40,053 nt of DNA from Nitrospiraceae bacterium (GTDB lineage Bacteria; Nitrospirota; Thermodesulfovibrionia; UBA6902): assembly GCA_003599275.1 (NCBI GenBank), contig QZJG01000024.1:1-40053 (forward strand), written 5' to 3'. Below the pieces are notes generated by a model. That model saw only the letters and a program-made list of their open reading frames with translations. It ran no database searches and had not been told where the DNA came from. This document shows, piece after piece, positions 1-8,082 of the stretch; within the stretch, counting starts at the first letter, position 1; each line of letters starts with the position of its first letter. The position numbers and the translations under genes are program-made.

Positions 1-2
1 TC

Positions 3-173
3 ACGCTCGTTCAACAATTGATCAAATGGAATTTCACACTTATCGACTGCCAGGTGACCACCGCCCATCTGAAAAGCCTCGGCGCACAGGATGTCCCCCG
101 CGATGACTTTTTATTAATGCTGAAATCCGCTCTTAACTTACCGACGAAAAAAGGGAAGTGGGTTGTCTTGTGA
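3..173 (+). CDS. aat: Leucyl/phenylalanyl-tRNA--protein transferase, C-terminal fragment
   Basis: The reading frame is open from the window edge to a TGA at 171-173 and gives the last 56 residues of a protein. It contains the segments LIDCQVTTAHLKSLGA and VPRDDFLLML, which match the well-conserved end of the Aat family (E. coli has FIDCQ, then SLGACEIPRRDYL). Aat adds Leu or Phe to N-terminal Arg or Lys of proteins and so marks them for ClpAP degradation. The N-terminal part lies outside the window. It converges on nuoN, with about 70 bases between the two stop codons and no strong terminator hairpin visible there. Confidence 0.85.
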   Translation, partial: TLVQQLIKWNFTLIDCQVTTAHLKSLGAQDVPRDDFLLMLKSALNLPTKKGKWVVL

Positions 174-246
174 CCAATCCCTCCAATTTATAAAAATTGT
201 ATCTGAACTTCTGTACCCAAATACATCGCATTAGCAGGATGAAAAA

Positions 247-1680
247 TTACTTTAAACCCGCAACTGCTGCCTGGATAATGCTAATGATGGGAGAAGGATA
301 AACCCCGATCCATATCAACATGACTGCCAGCGCTGTCATTACGAAATGGCCTGTTAATGTCACATGCTGCAACATTGGTCCGGGTCCTTCATGTTCCGGC
401 TGCTCGTACAGGACGATGATGATACGGAGATAATAATAAAGGCCGATGGCGCTGGTTATCACAAGTATGATTACCAGCGGCCATAATGCTGAATTGGCCC
501 CGGCGGTCACCACATAGAATTTACCAAGAAAGCCCGCTGTCAGCGGAATTCCCGCAAGCGACAGGAGCATCGCCGTGAAAATTCCGGTCAGCCACGGCCT
601 CTGCCATGCCATGCCGCAATAATCATTCAGCTCGTCGGCGTCCCTGTCTTTTCCGGACAGGATGGTGATAATCCCGAATGCGCCGAGAGTGGTGACAAAA
701 TATGCGGCAAGATAGAAGCTCACTGCATTAATCGCAAGAGGGCCTGAAGCAAGAAAGGCGACGAGCAAATAACCCATATGCGCTATGGAGGAATATGCCA
801 GTATGCGTTTGATGTTGTTTTGCATGAGCGCAAGCAGATTGCCCGTGAACATAGAGGATATTGCGATGATCGTGAAGATAGCAAACAGGGCCGTGTAATT
901 GCGAATATCGACAACCGTGAAATATCTGAGCAAAAGGGCAAACACCGCGCCCTTGGAGACGGTGGCGACAAATGCGGTCACCGGCGCGGGCGCGCCTTCA
1001 TAGACATCGGAAGTCCACATGTGGAACGGGACTGCGGCGAGTTTAAACCCGGCCCCGACGATAATCAGCGCCAGACCCGTGAAGAGCATCAAGTCTTTTT
1101 CAGCGCCGGAATTCTGCGCTACCTGCGCAAGCTCCATGGTCCCAAACCGGGCATAAACAAGCGCCATGCCGAAAAGCAGAAACGCCGACGAGGCCCCGGC
1201 GAGCACCAGATATTTCAGTCCCGCCTCATTCCCTCTCTCGCTTACACGCAAGTATGCGATGAGGGCATAAAGAGAGACGCTCAGTATTTCAAGGCCTAAG
1301 AAGAAAGACACAAAATGGCTGCTCGCGGCAAGAACGCATGCGCCGAGGGTCGCCAGAAGCAGGAGGAGATAGTATTCGTCCTGATTGCATGCGCGACCTT
1401 TAAGATAATCAAATGAAAGGGCCGATACGGCAATAGCGGCGGCGATGACGAGCCCTATATAAAAAAGGGCGTAACCGTCCATGATGAGGACAGTCGTCAC
1501 GCTGCGCGGCGCCATCGGAGATATCACAAGCAATGCGATAAATGCGGCAGCCAGTCCGGCAATGGTCAGGACGGACGTCAACACATGGCTCCTGTAAAAG
1601 GCGATTGTCATCATTACGATTACCGCGGCAGCGGATATCACAATCAGCGGCAGAAGGATTATGATGTCAGCGGCGTTCAT
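247..1680 (-). CDS. nuoN: NADH-quinone oxidoreductase subunit N
   Basis: This is a 477-residue, highly hydrophobic antiporter-like membrane subunit of complex I, with about 14 predicted transmembrane helices. It has the family segments KLAAVPFHMWTSDVYEGAP and ILAYSSIAHMGYLL, which hold the Lys and His residues used in proton translocation, and the usual length for NuoN. It is the last gene of the nuo operon and follows nuoM after a 196-base gap. A GGAGGGG ribosome binding site stands just upstream of its ATG. Confidence 0.97.
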   Translation of the reverse strand: MNAADIIILLPLIVISAAAVIVMMTIAFYRSHVLTSVLTIAGLAAAFIALLVISPMAPRSVTTVLIMDGYALFYIGLVIAAAIAVSALSFDYLKGRACNQDEYYLLLLLATLGACVLAASSHFVSFFLGLEILSVSLYALIAYLRVSERGNEAGLKYLVLAGASSAFLLFGMALVYARFGTMELAQVAQNSGAEKDLMLFTGLALIIVGAGFKLAAVPFHMWTSDVYEGAPAPVTAFVATVSKGAVFALLLRYFTVVDIRNYTALFAIFTIIAISSMFTGNLLALMQNNIKRILAYSSIAHMGYLLVAFLASGPLAINAVSFYLAAYFVTTLGAFGIITILSGKDRDADELNDYCGMAWQRPWLTGIFTAMLLSLAGIPLTAGFLGKFYVVTAGANSALWPLVIILVITSAIGLYYYLRIIIVLYEQPEHEGPGPMLQHVTLTGHFVMTALAVMLIWIGVYPSPIISIIQAAVAGLK

Positions 1681-1876
1681 TTATAAAATCCCCTCCTGCC
1701 CCTTTGAGAAAAAAGGGGGGATGCCGAATAAACTCAATGACGACACCTTTAAAAAAGAAATAACATTTTGCAGCAGTGACTTTGGGGATTTAAACCAAAT
1801 CAGTACTTCCTGCAAAAACAGATTTGATATTTCAATTAATTGTCGATTCATTGTGTTTATGAGGCAGTTGCCCTTT
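1681..1876. other. nuoM-nuoN spacer with small hairpin
   Basis: This 196-base gap inside the nuo operon has no convincing gene. A 7-bp hairpin (CCCCTTT at 1699-1705 pairing with AAAGGGG at 1712-1718) sits immediately upstream of the nuoN ribosome binding site on the transcribed strand, where it could modulate nuoN translation or mRNA stability. The rest is AT-rich and unremarkable. The open frame on the plus strand here shows no recognisable protein features. Confidence 0.4.
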
Positions 1877-3400
1877 TCATTTTGATACCCTCAACACATT
1901 ATCCGGCACAACCCTGAATGTCCCGGCAGTGCTTTTTTGCAGGTTATTCAACGCCTCGCGGCCCCTGTCAAACACGGGCTGCGGATAGAGGCCAAGCCAG
2001 ACCAGTAACACGATCATCACCGACATCAAAGCCATTTCCCGCAGGGAAAAATCGGGTACGCTTCGCATCTCCCTGCCCTCGCCGTGAAAGGCCCGCTGGA
2101 CCATCCACAGGGCATAGACCGTTGCGATGACAATACCCGCCGTCGCCAACACGGTCATTACAATGGTTACACGGTATGTCCCGAACAGCACAAGGAACTC
2201 GCCGACAAAATTCCCGAGACCGGGAAGGCCCAGAGATGCAAGCGCAAAGAAAAGCATAACCGCGCCCATGCGGGGGACCTTTGACCAAAGCCCTCCCATC
2301 TGCTCCATGTCGCGAGTGTGTATGCGCTCCTGCAAAGCGCCCGCGATCATAAAGAGGGCGCCTGTGCCGATGCCGTGGCAGATCATCTGCATCACAACGC
2401 CCTGGAGCGCAATCCGGTCCCATGCAAAAATTCCAAGCAGCACAAAACCCATGTGACTGATACTCGTATACGCGATGAGCCTCTTGATGTCTGTCTGTGA
2501 GAATGCAAGGACGGCCCCGTAAATAATTCCGGCGACTGCCAGCGCCATCGCAATCGGCGCAACGTCAGACGCGGCCCCGGGGAAAAGGGGAACAGCAAAG
2601 CGCATGAGTCCATACGCACCTGTCTTCAACAGGAGTCCGGCCAGGATTACGCTTCCAGCGGTCGGCGCTTCCGTGTGCGCGTCAGGCAGCCATGTGTGAA
2701 GCGGGACAGCCGGAAGCTTTACTGCAAATGCGGCCAAAAATCCCAGCATAAGCCACATGGCCGCAGGTCCCGGTATCGATGTTCCGAGCAGCTTCATATA
2801 ATCGAATGTATAAATGCCGGTGGCGCGCCCGTGAATAAAATACAGACCCAATATCGCAATGAGCATCAGCAGTCCGCTGAGCTGCGTGAACAGAAAGAAT
2901 TTGATCGAGGCATATCTCCGGTTTTCATGGCCCCAAAGGGCGATGAGAAAATACATGGGCACGAGCATCAATTCCCAGAAGAAGTAGAAGAGGAAGAGGT
3001 CGATTGCGAGGAACACCCCCATGACCCCCGCGAGTATCCACAGGAGGTTAAAATGAAAGAAACCCACGCGCTCCCTGATCTCCGTCCATGAGATGCCGAC
3101 AGACATAATGCCTAAAAATACCGTAAGCAGCAAAAGCAGGAGACTGAGGCCGTCCAGCGCGAGATGAAGACTTATTCCAAGCTGAGGTATCCATTCCCTG
3201 TCAAATTCAATCAGCCATGTAGCGCCGGAATTTGAAAAATCCCGGACCGGATTCCGGACCCATAATCCAAGCACGAGCACAAACGTCAGCATCAGGGAGA
3301 TAAGCGATATCCAGCGGGGCCACGCCCGGTTTATGCGGCCTGAATACCATGCTGCAAGGCCGCCGGTCAAAGGTATTATGATTATCCAGGCTAATATCAT
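1877..3400 (-). CDS. nuoM: NADH-quinone oxidoreductase subunit M
   Basis: This 507-residue antiporter-like subunit forms part of the proton-pumping membrane arm of complex I. It carries the LPAVPLHTWLPDAHTEAPT segment with the conserved Lys and His/Glu pattern, and DIKRLIAYTSISHMGFVLLG, both diagnostic of NuoM. The N-terminal region ends in the FFWELMLVPMY motif, whose Glu is the essential residue in helix 5. Its ATG overlaps the nuoL stop codon (ATGA type), so the two are probably translationally coupled. Confidence 0.97.
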   Translation of the reverse strand: MILAWIIIIPLTGGLAAWYSGRINRAWPRWISLISLMLTFVLVLGLWVRNPVRDFSNSGATWLIEFDREWIPQLGISLHLALDGLSLLLLLLTVFLGIMSVGISWTEIRERVGFFHFNLLWILAGVMGVFLAIDLFLFYFFWELMLVPMYFLIALWGHENRRYASIKFFLFTQLSGLLMLIAILGLYFIHGRATGIYTFDYMKLLGTSIPGPAAMWLMLGFLAAFAVKLPAVPLHTWLPDAHTEAPTAGSVILAGLLLKTGAYGLMRFAVPLFPGAASDVAPIAMALAVAGIIYGAVLAFSQTDIKRLIAYTSISHMGFVLLGIFAWDRIALQGVVMQMICHGIGTGALFMIAGALQERIHTRDMEQMGGLWSKVPRMGAVMLFFALASLGLPGLGNFVGEFLVLFGTYRVTIVMTVLATAGIVIATVYALWMVQRAFHGEGREMRSVPDFSLREMALMSVMIVLLVWLGLYPQPVFDRGREALNNLQKSTAGTFRVVPDNVLRVSK

Positions 3401-5274
3401 AGAAGCATCACCGCCGCCAGGAGTATTGCAGCGCCGAGGGCGACTCCAACTGCGTACAGCCTCACCTTTCCGGTCTGCGTACGGACAAGTGAACGGTTAA
3501 ACCCGAGGCCCACCCATGCCATTCCGCCGTATATCAGATCGATAAAGTCGTCCCTGTTTATACGCGCTATCAATACAAAAGGACGGACAAACAATATGTC
3601 GTAAATCCGGTCAAAGCCCCAGCCTGAAAACCATAAACGGTGAAGCAGAGACGCTGGGGCCTTCCGTAAAATATTCTCCACATATTCCGGATTGCGCAGG
3701 AACAGAACATAGGCCGAATATGTTCCTGCCAGAGAGACCACTGACGAGATAATAAGTAATATTAGTCCGGCGCCTCCATGCGCCGGACCCGTCTGAGGCA
3801 ATGCAGTATGCAGGAAACCGGAGAAGGCCGTAGTGCCCGATTCCACATAGCCTCCGGTTATCGAAAGAAAGGCCAGCGCGACGAGCGGAATAAGCATCTT
3901 CATCCCCGGCTTTTTGACCACCTGTTCCTTTGCCTCGCCGAAGAACACAATGAACACCACGCGGAATGCATATAGAGATGTAATGAACGCCCCAGCCAGA
4001 CCTGCCGACCATAACCACGGACTGCCGGAACTGGAAAACCATGTCTGATGAAGGACCATGTCTTTGCTGTAGAAACCCGCCGTGAAGAACGGAAGCGCGG
4101 AGAGTGATGAGGCCCCGATGAGAAAGGTCATGAAAGGCAAGGGCAATTGCCTGCGGACCCCCCCCATTTTGAATATGTCATGCTCGTGATGAAGCCCCGT
4201 AATAATCACGCCTGCGCAGAGAAACAGAAGCGCCTTGAAAAATGCATGGGTCATAAAATGAAATACGGCGGCGGTCCATGCGCCCACTCCTAACGCGAGA
4301 AACATATAACCGATCTGGCTTATCGTTGAATAGGCAAGAACACGCTTGATGTCCTTCTGCGTCAGGGCGCTGAGACCCGCAAGCAATAATGTGACAGCGC
4401 CGATTACCGCAACGACCATCTGCACTGCGGGGGCCAATGTGAAAAGCACATGGGTCCGCGCAATGAGATAGACCCCGGCGGTAACCATGGTAGCGGCATG
4501 TATGAGCGCGCTTACGGGCGTGGGGCCTGCCATCGCGTCAGGCAGCCACGTCTGAAGGGGAAGCTGCGCTGATTTGCCTAATGCGCCGCCAAGGAGAAGC
4601 GCGGACGCGGCAACGGCAAGGCCGGAGCCGGGAACCCACTGCTGTCCGGCAAGACGCATGATCTCCTGGATTTGCAAAGTGCCCAAGTTTGTGAACAGCA
4701 GGAAAAGGCCGACAGCCATAGCGGCGTCTCCGATGCGCGTCACAACAAACGCCTTTCGCGCCGCGTAACCATTGGCTGGGTCCTTATACCAGAAACCGAT
4801 GAGGAGGTAGCTGCAAAGCCCCACACCTTCCCATCCAAGATAAAGAAAGAGCAGATTGTCCGCAAGCACCAGTGTCAGCATCGAGCCGACAAAGAGATTC
4901 ATATACGCAAAGAAACGCGCGTATCCTTCCTCATCCGCCATAAACTCAGAGGAATACAGATGTATCATGAATGAAACAAATGTAATCACGAGCATCATGA
5001 CAACCGAGAGGGCGTCAAGATAAAAAGCGATCTCCGGCCTGAAGCCGTCAACATCGATCCAAGTCCACAGGACCTGTCTGTAAAAATGACCCGGGGGCGG
5101 TGAAGTGATGAAACTCGTCCCTGCAAGAAAGGCGATAAGCGCAGACAGTCCAACTGAACCGACGCCTATGGCCGCCGTCACAGTTCGCGAAAGCACGCGG
5201 CCCGTCAATGCCAGGACAAGAAACCCGGCAAATGGTAATGCGGGAATCAGCCATAAAAGTTCAATAAACACCAT
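3397..5274 (-). CDS. nuoL: NADH-quinone oxidoreductase subunit L
   Basis: This 625-residue protein is the distal antiporter-like subunit of complex I. It has the NuoL signatures LYLGWEGVGLCSYLLIGFWY, QLPLQTWLPDAMAGPTPVSA and DIKRVLAYSTISQIGYMFLA. The C-terminal extension expected for the lateral helix that runs along NuoM and NuoN is present in its length. It overlaps nuoM by four bases at its end. Upstream it is separated from nuoK by a 248-base gap filled by a dispersed palindromic repeat. Confidence 0.97.
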   Translation of the reverse strand: MVFIELLWLIPALPFAGFLVLALTGRVLSRTVTAAIGVGSVGLSALIAFLAGTSFITSPPPGHFYRQVLWTWIDVDGFRPEIAFYLDALSVVMMLVITFVSFMIHLYSSEFMADEEGYARFFAYMNLFVGSMLTLVLADNLLFLYLGWEGVGLCSYLLIGFWYKDPANGYAARKAFVVTRIGDAAMAVGLFLLFTNLGTLQIQEIMRLAGQQWVPGSGLAVAASALLLGGALGKSAQLPLQTWLPDAMAGPTPVSALIHAATMVTAGVYLIARTHVLFTLAPAVQMVVAVIGAVTLLLAGLSALTQKDIKRVLAYSTISQIGYMFLALGVGAWTAAVFHFMTHAFFKALLFLCAGVIITGLHHEHDIFKMGGVRRQLPLPFMTFLIGASSLSALPFFTAGFYSKDMVLHQTWFSSSGSPWLWSAGLAGAFITSLYAFRVVFIVFFGEAKEQVVKKPGMKMLIPLVALAFLSITGGYVESGTTAFSGFLHTALPQTGPAHGGAGLILLIISSVVSLAGTYSAYVLFLRNPEYVENILRKAPASLLHRLWFSGWGFDRIYDILFVRPFVLIARINRDDFIDLIYGGMAWVGLGFNRSLVRTQTGKVRLYAVGVALGAAILLAAVMLL

Positions 5275-5282
5275 CCCTCCTC

Positions 5283-5420
5283 TGTCATTGCGAGCACCCG
5301 GAGGGTGCGTGGCAATCTACACGATCAAAAGGTGAGATTGCGGAGTTTGTCCCAAGCGATAAAAGAGATTGCTTCGCCTTTGGCTCGCAATGACAAGCGA
5401 AGGACCTGCTCGCAATGACA
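5283..5420. repeat. Dispersed palindromic repeat, copy 1 (nuoL-nuoK gap)
   Basis: The block is bounded by TGTCATTGCGAGCA and its exact reverse complement TGCTCGCAATGACA (14-bp perfect arms). A further internal copy of GGCTCGCAATGACA near 5384-5396 makes it composite. Related copies lie at 7977-8049 and 39957-40044. It has the look of a REP/MITE-like intergenic family with no coding capacity and sits inside the nuo transcript. Confidence 0.8.
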
Positions 5421-5522
5421 ACTCCCGCTGGATTTGGGAAGAAATTTCCTCCATGGTATCGCACAATATGTTTTCTCACATGCCTTCTCCTGACTTGTTA
5501 ACAAATGACTGCATTTTCAGGA

Positions 5523-5822
5523 TTATCCTTTCATAACACTGGCGGCATCTGTGTCCAGCGTCTTGTGTTTATGATAAAACTGTAATGCGATGGCAAGACC
5601 CACCGAGACCTCCGCTCCCGCCATCGCTAATATAAAGATAAACATCACCTGTCCGTCCGGCTGTCCCCACTGCGCCCCTGCCGCCACAAACGCGAGCCCC
5701 GCCGCATTCAGCATTATCTCTATCGACATGAGCATGAAAATTATATTCCGCCGTATGAGAAGCCCTGTAAGTCCCAACACAAAAAGCGCAGCGGCAAGAA
5801 TAAGTCCGTGTTCCGTTATCAC
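5523..5822 (-). CDS. nuoK: NADH-quinone oxidoreductase subunit K
   Basis: This is a 99-residue, three-helix membrane subunit of complex I. It shows the family pattern with a Glu inside helix 2 ([15 protein letters not shown]) and another in helix 3 ([14 protein letters not shown]), both needed for proton translocation. Length is normal for NuoK. It lies between nuoJ, from which it is separated by a heptamer repeat tract, and nuoL. Confidence 0.96.
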   Translation of the reverse strand: MITEHGLILAAALFVLGLTGLLIRRNIIFMLMSIEIMLNAAGLAFVAAGAQWGQPDGQVMFIFILAMAGAEVSVGLAIALQFYHKHKTLDTDAASVMKG

Positions 5823-5852
5823 TATTCTGTCTCCAGAAAACTTGTGTTACCC

Positions 5853-5915
5853 CTACACCCTACTCCCTACTCCCTACCCGCTACACCCTAATCCCTACCC
5901 GCTAATCCCTGCTCC
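5853..5915. repeat. Degenerate heptanucleotide tandem repeat (nuoJ 3' end)
   Basis: Nine consecutive 7-base units of the form CTACACC, CTACTCC, CTACCCG, CTAATCC and CTGCTCC can be read. The tract starts in the nuoK-nuoJ spacer and continues through the nuoJ stop codon into its coding sequence, so that the last residues of NuoJ (roughly REQGLAGRD) are encoded by repeat units. Other heptamer tracts occur at 12637-12728, 31050-31112 and 34391-34427. Confidence 0.8.
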
Positions 5916-6412
5916 CTGTCCTGCGGGCTGCGACGGCCGAGGTGATATGCGCCGACGAGCCCGGCGAGAAGCAGCATGGACGCAAGCTCAACACCGAGGA
6001 GGTATTTACCGAGGAGACTGGTCCCGACCTCTTTCGGCCCGATGCCATTTATGACTGATACTTTTCCTTCTTCGTCAAGAAGCAGGTATATGAATTCCGC
6101 CAATAAAACCAATGTCAGTGTCGCCGGTCCCAACCATATTTCCGGAGTGATGAGTTGTTTTTCCTCTTCCACTGTACGCGCCCCCATGTTGAGCATCATG
6201 ATGACGAATACAAAGAGCACCATTATCGCCCCTGCGTAGATTATTAATTCGAGGGCTGCAACAAAGGGCGCACCGAAGGCGAAGAAGATCACCGCAACCG
6301 ACATCAGTGAGACGATCAGATAGAGGAGCGCGTGGACCGCATTCAATTTCGTGATGACCATGACGGTCGATATTACGGCCACTGCAGCAGATATGTAAAA
6401 AACGGTGATCAT
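5888..6412 (-). CDS. nuoJ: NADH-quinone oxidoreductase subunit J
   Basis: This 174-residue membrane subunit of complex I contains the conserved helix-3 region (VAALELIIYAGAIMVLFVFVIMML), which holds the pi-bulge element involved in coupling quinone reduction to proton movement. Five hydrophobic helices are apparent. The extreme C-terminal tail is encoded by the heptamer tract at 5853-5915 and is therefore probably not homologous to other NuoJ tails. It follows nuoI by 12 bases. Confidence 0.95.
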   Translation of the reverse strand: MITVFYISAAVAVISTVMVITKLNAVHALLYLIVSLMSVAVIFFAFGAPFVAALELIIYAGAIMVLFVFVIMMLNMGARTVEEEKQLITPEIWLGPATLTLVLLAEFIYLLLDEEGKVSVINGIGPKEVGTSLLGKYLLGVELASMLLLAGLVGAYHLGRRSPQDREQGLAGRD

Positions 6413-6424
6413 CTCATCAATTCC

Positions 6425-6940
6425 TCACGGCATAATGCCCCGGACATCCACAGGCGGCAGCTCATTTTCGGCCTCTCCCTTGTCCTTGCCTTCGATGGAC
6501 AGTCCGGCGGTCCTGTAAAAATTATATCCGGGATACTTGCCCGGCCCGCTTATCAGCAGGTCTTCTTTTTCATAGACCAGATTCTGTCTTTTGTATTCGC
6601 CCATCTCGAAATCGGTTGTGAGCTGTATCGCATAAGCAGGACACGCCTCTTCACAAAACCCGCAGAAGATGCACCGTGAAAAATTAATGCGGAAGAATTC
6701 GGGATAGCGCCTTCCGTGTTCGTCTTCGGCGGCCTGCAGAGCGATACAGTCCACAGGGCATGCAACGGCACAGAGATAACATGCCACGCACCGCTCCCCT
6801 CCGTCGGGGTCGCATGACAGAATAATGCGGCCCCTCCAGCGCGGCGGGACATACGGCTTTTCTTCCGGATAGGACACCGTTATCTTTCGCCTGAAGAGGT
6901 GCAGAAAAACCGTCCACATGGTTTTCAGCAGACTTAACAT
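6425..6940 (-). CDS. nuoI: NADH-quinone oxidoreductase subunit I (2x[4Fe-4S])
   Basis: This 171-residue ferredoxin-like subunit has two classical [4Fe-4S] motifs: C51-x2-C54-x2-C57-x3-C61 and C90-x2-C93-x2-C96-x3-C100. They correspond to clusters N6a and N6b, which pass electrons from NuoG towards NuoB. The N-terminal amphipathic stretch before the motifs is usual for the family. It sits 29 bases after nuoH. Confidence 0.96.
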   Translation of the reverse strand: MLSLLKTMWTVFLHLFRRKITVSYPEEKPYVPPRWRGRIILSCDPDGGERCVACYLCAVACPVDCIALQAAEDEHGRRYPEFFRINFSRCIFCGFCEEACPAYAIQLTTDFEMGEYKRQNLVYEKEDLLISGPGKYPGYNFYRTAGLSIEGKDKGEAENELPPVDVRGIMP

Positions 6941-6969
6941 TGTTTCTCCTTAAGATGTAACTATCATTT

Positions 6970-7926
6970 TTACTTCCCGGTTGCAAGCAAAACAGCTGCT
7001 GTCACCATCAAATTGGCTAATGACAGCGGCAGCATGACCTTCCATCCCAACGCCATCAACTGGTCATAGCGGGGACGCGGCAGAGACGCCCTGAGAAGGA
7101 TGAACCCGCAGATGAAGACAGCGGTCTTGATAAAAAACCATACAATGGGAGGGAATACCGGCCCCAGCCATCCCCCGAAAAAGAGCGTCGCTATCAGCGC
7201 TGAAATAAGCGTGATGCCGAGGTATTCACCGACAAAGAACATGCCGAACTTTATCCCCGAGTATTCGGCGTGAAAACCCGCGACAAGCTCGCTTTCAGCC
7301 TCCGGCAAATCAAAGGGCAGCCTATGGGTCTCGGCAACGCCGGAGATGATGAAGACCGCCAATCCCAAAAATTGCGGTATGCAAAACCACATCCCCTTTT
7401 GCGCCTCGACAATATCGCCAAGATTGAACGAGCCTGCCATCATCACAACGCCCATGAGCGAAAGCCCCATGAAGACTTCATAGCTGAGCATCTGCGCCGC
7501 GGCCCTCAAACCGCCCAGCAGGGAATATTTGCTGCCCGATGCCCATCCTGCAAGGGTAATGCTGTACACCCCGAGGGAAGACATCGCAAGAAAGAAAAGA
7601 AGCCCGATATTTAAATCCACAACCCCGACGCCCGGAGCAAGAGGCAATACTGTAAAAGACATCAATGCGCTGAGCACGATGATGACCGGGGCCAACACAA
7701 AAACAGGTTTGTCCGCAAAGGGCGGTATCCAGTCTTCCTTCGCGAATATCTTTACCATGTCGGCAATCACCTGAAATAATCCGAAAGGCCCCACGCGGTT
7801 CGGTCCATACCTGTCCTGCCACATCGCAAGCAGCCGGCGCTCGACCCATATGAGGCCGCCCGCGATTGTCATGAAGGCAAAAAGAACGCCGAATATAATT
7901 ATCAAATGTCCAGTGACGTCATTCAT
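6970..7926 (-). CDS. nuoH: NADH-quinone oxidoreductase subunit H
   Basis: This 318-residue membrane subunit forms the quinone-binding chamber and the first proton channel with NuoB and NuoD. It contains the hallmark segments [22 protein letters not shown] near the N-terminus, [22 protein letters not shown] with its charged E channel, and [22 protein letters not shown] near the C-terminus. Length is normal. It is preceded by a 156-base gap containing copy 2 of the dispersed palindrome. Confidence 0.97.
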   Translation of the reverse strand: MNDVTGHLIIIFGVLFAFMTIAGGLIWVERRLLAMWQDRYGPNRVGPFGLFQVIADMVKIFAKEDWIPPFADKPVFVLAPVIIVLSALMSFTVLPLAPGVGVVDLNIGLLFFLAMSSLGVYSITLAGWASGSKYSLLGGLRAAAQMLSYEVFMGLSLMGVVMMAGSFNLGDIVEAQKGMWFCIPQFLGLAVFIISGVAETHRLPFDLPEAESELVAGFHAEYSGIKFGMFFVGEYLGITLISALIATLFFGGWLGPVFPPIVWFFIKTAVFICGFILLRASLPRPRYDQLMALGWKVMLPLSLANLMVTAAVLLATGK

Positions 7927-7976
7927 TCTTTGACCCCAAAAATGCCCTTAACAGGCTACCGAAAAATTATCCTGGC

Positions 7977-8049
7977 TGTCATTGCGAGCAAAGCGAAGCA
8001 ATCTCGCTCATAGGGGATTACTTCGTCACTAACGCTCCTCGTAATGACA
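7977..8049. repeat. Dispersed palindromic repeat, copy 2 (nuoH-nuoG gap)
   Basis: This 73-base copy starts with TGTCATTGCGAGC and ends with CTCCTCGTAATGACA-like sequence. It has the internal arms GAAGCAATC and GATTACTTC, so almost the whole element can fold into one imperfect hairpin. It is closely similar to the copy at 39957-40044. Confidence 0.8.
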
Positions 8050-8082
8050 AAGACGGACTCTTTCTGCAACCTGTTAAACAAA

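Noticed and set aside
778-1299. Long plus-strand frame opposite nuoN, and similar long frames opposite other nuo genes
   Set aside because: They are charged, low-structure shadows of strongly conserved genes on the other strand.
1661-1885. Plus-strand frame between nuoM and nuoN as a gene
   Set aside because: It overlaps the ends of both nuo genes, has no family pattern and no good ribosome binding site.
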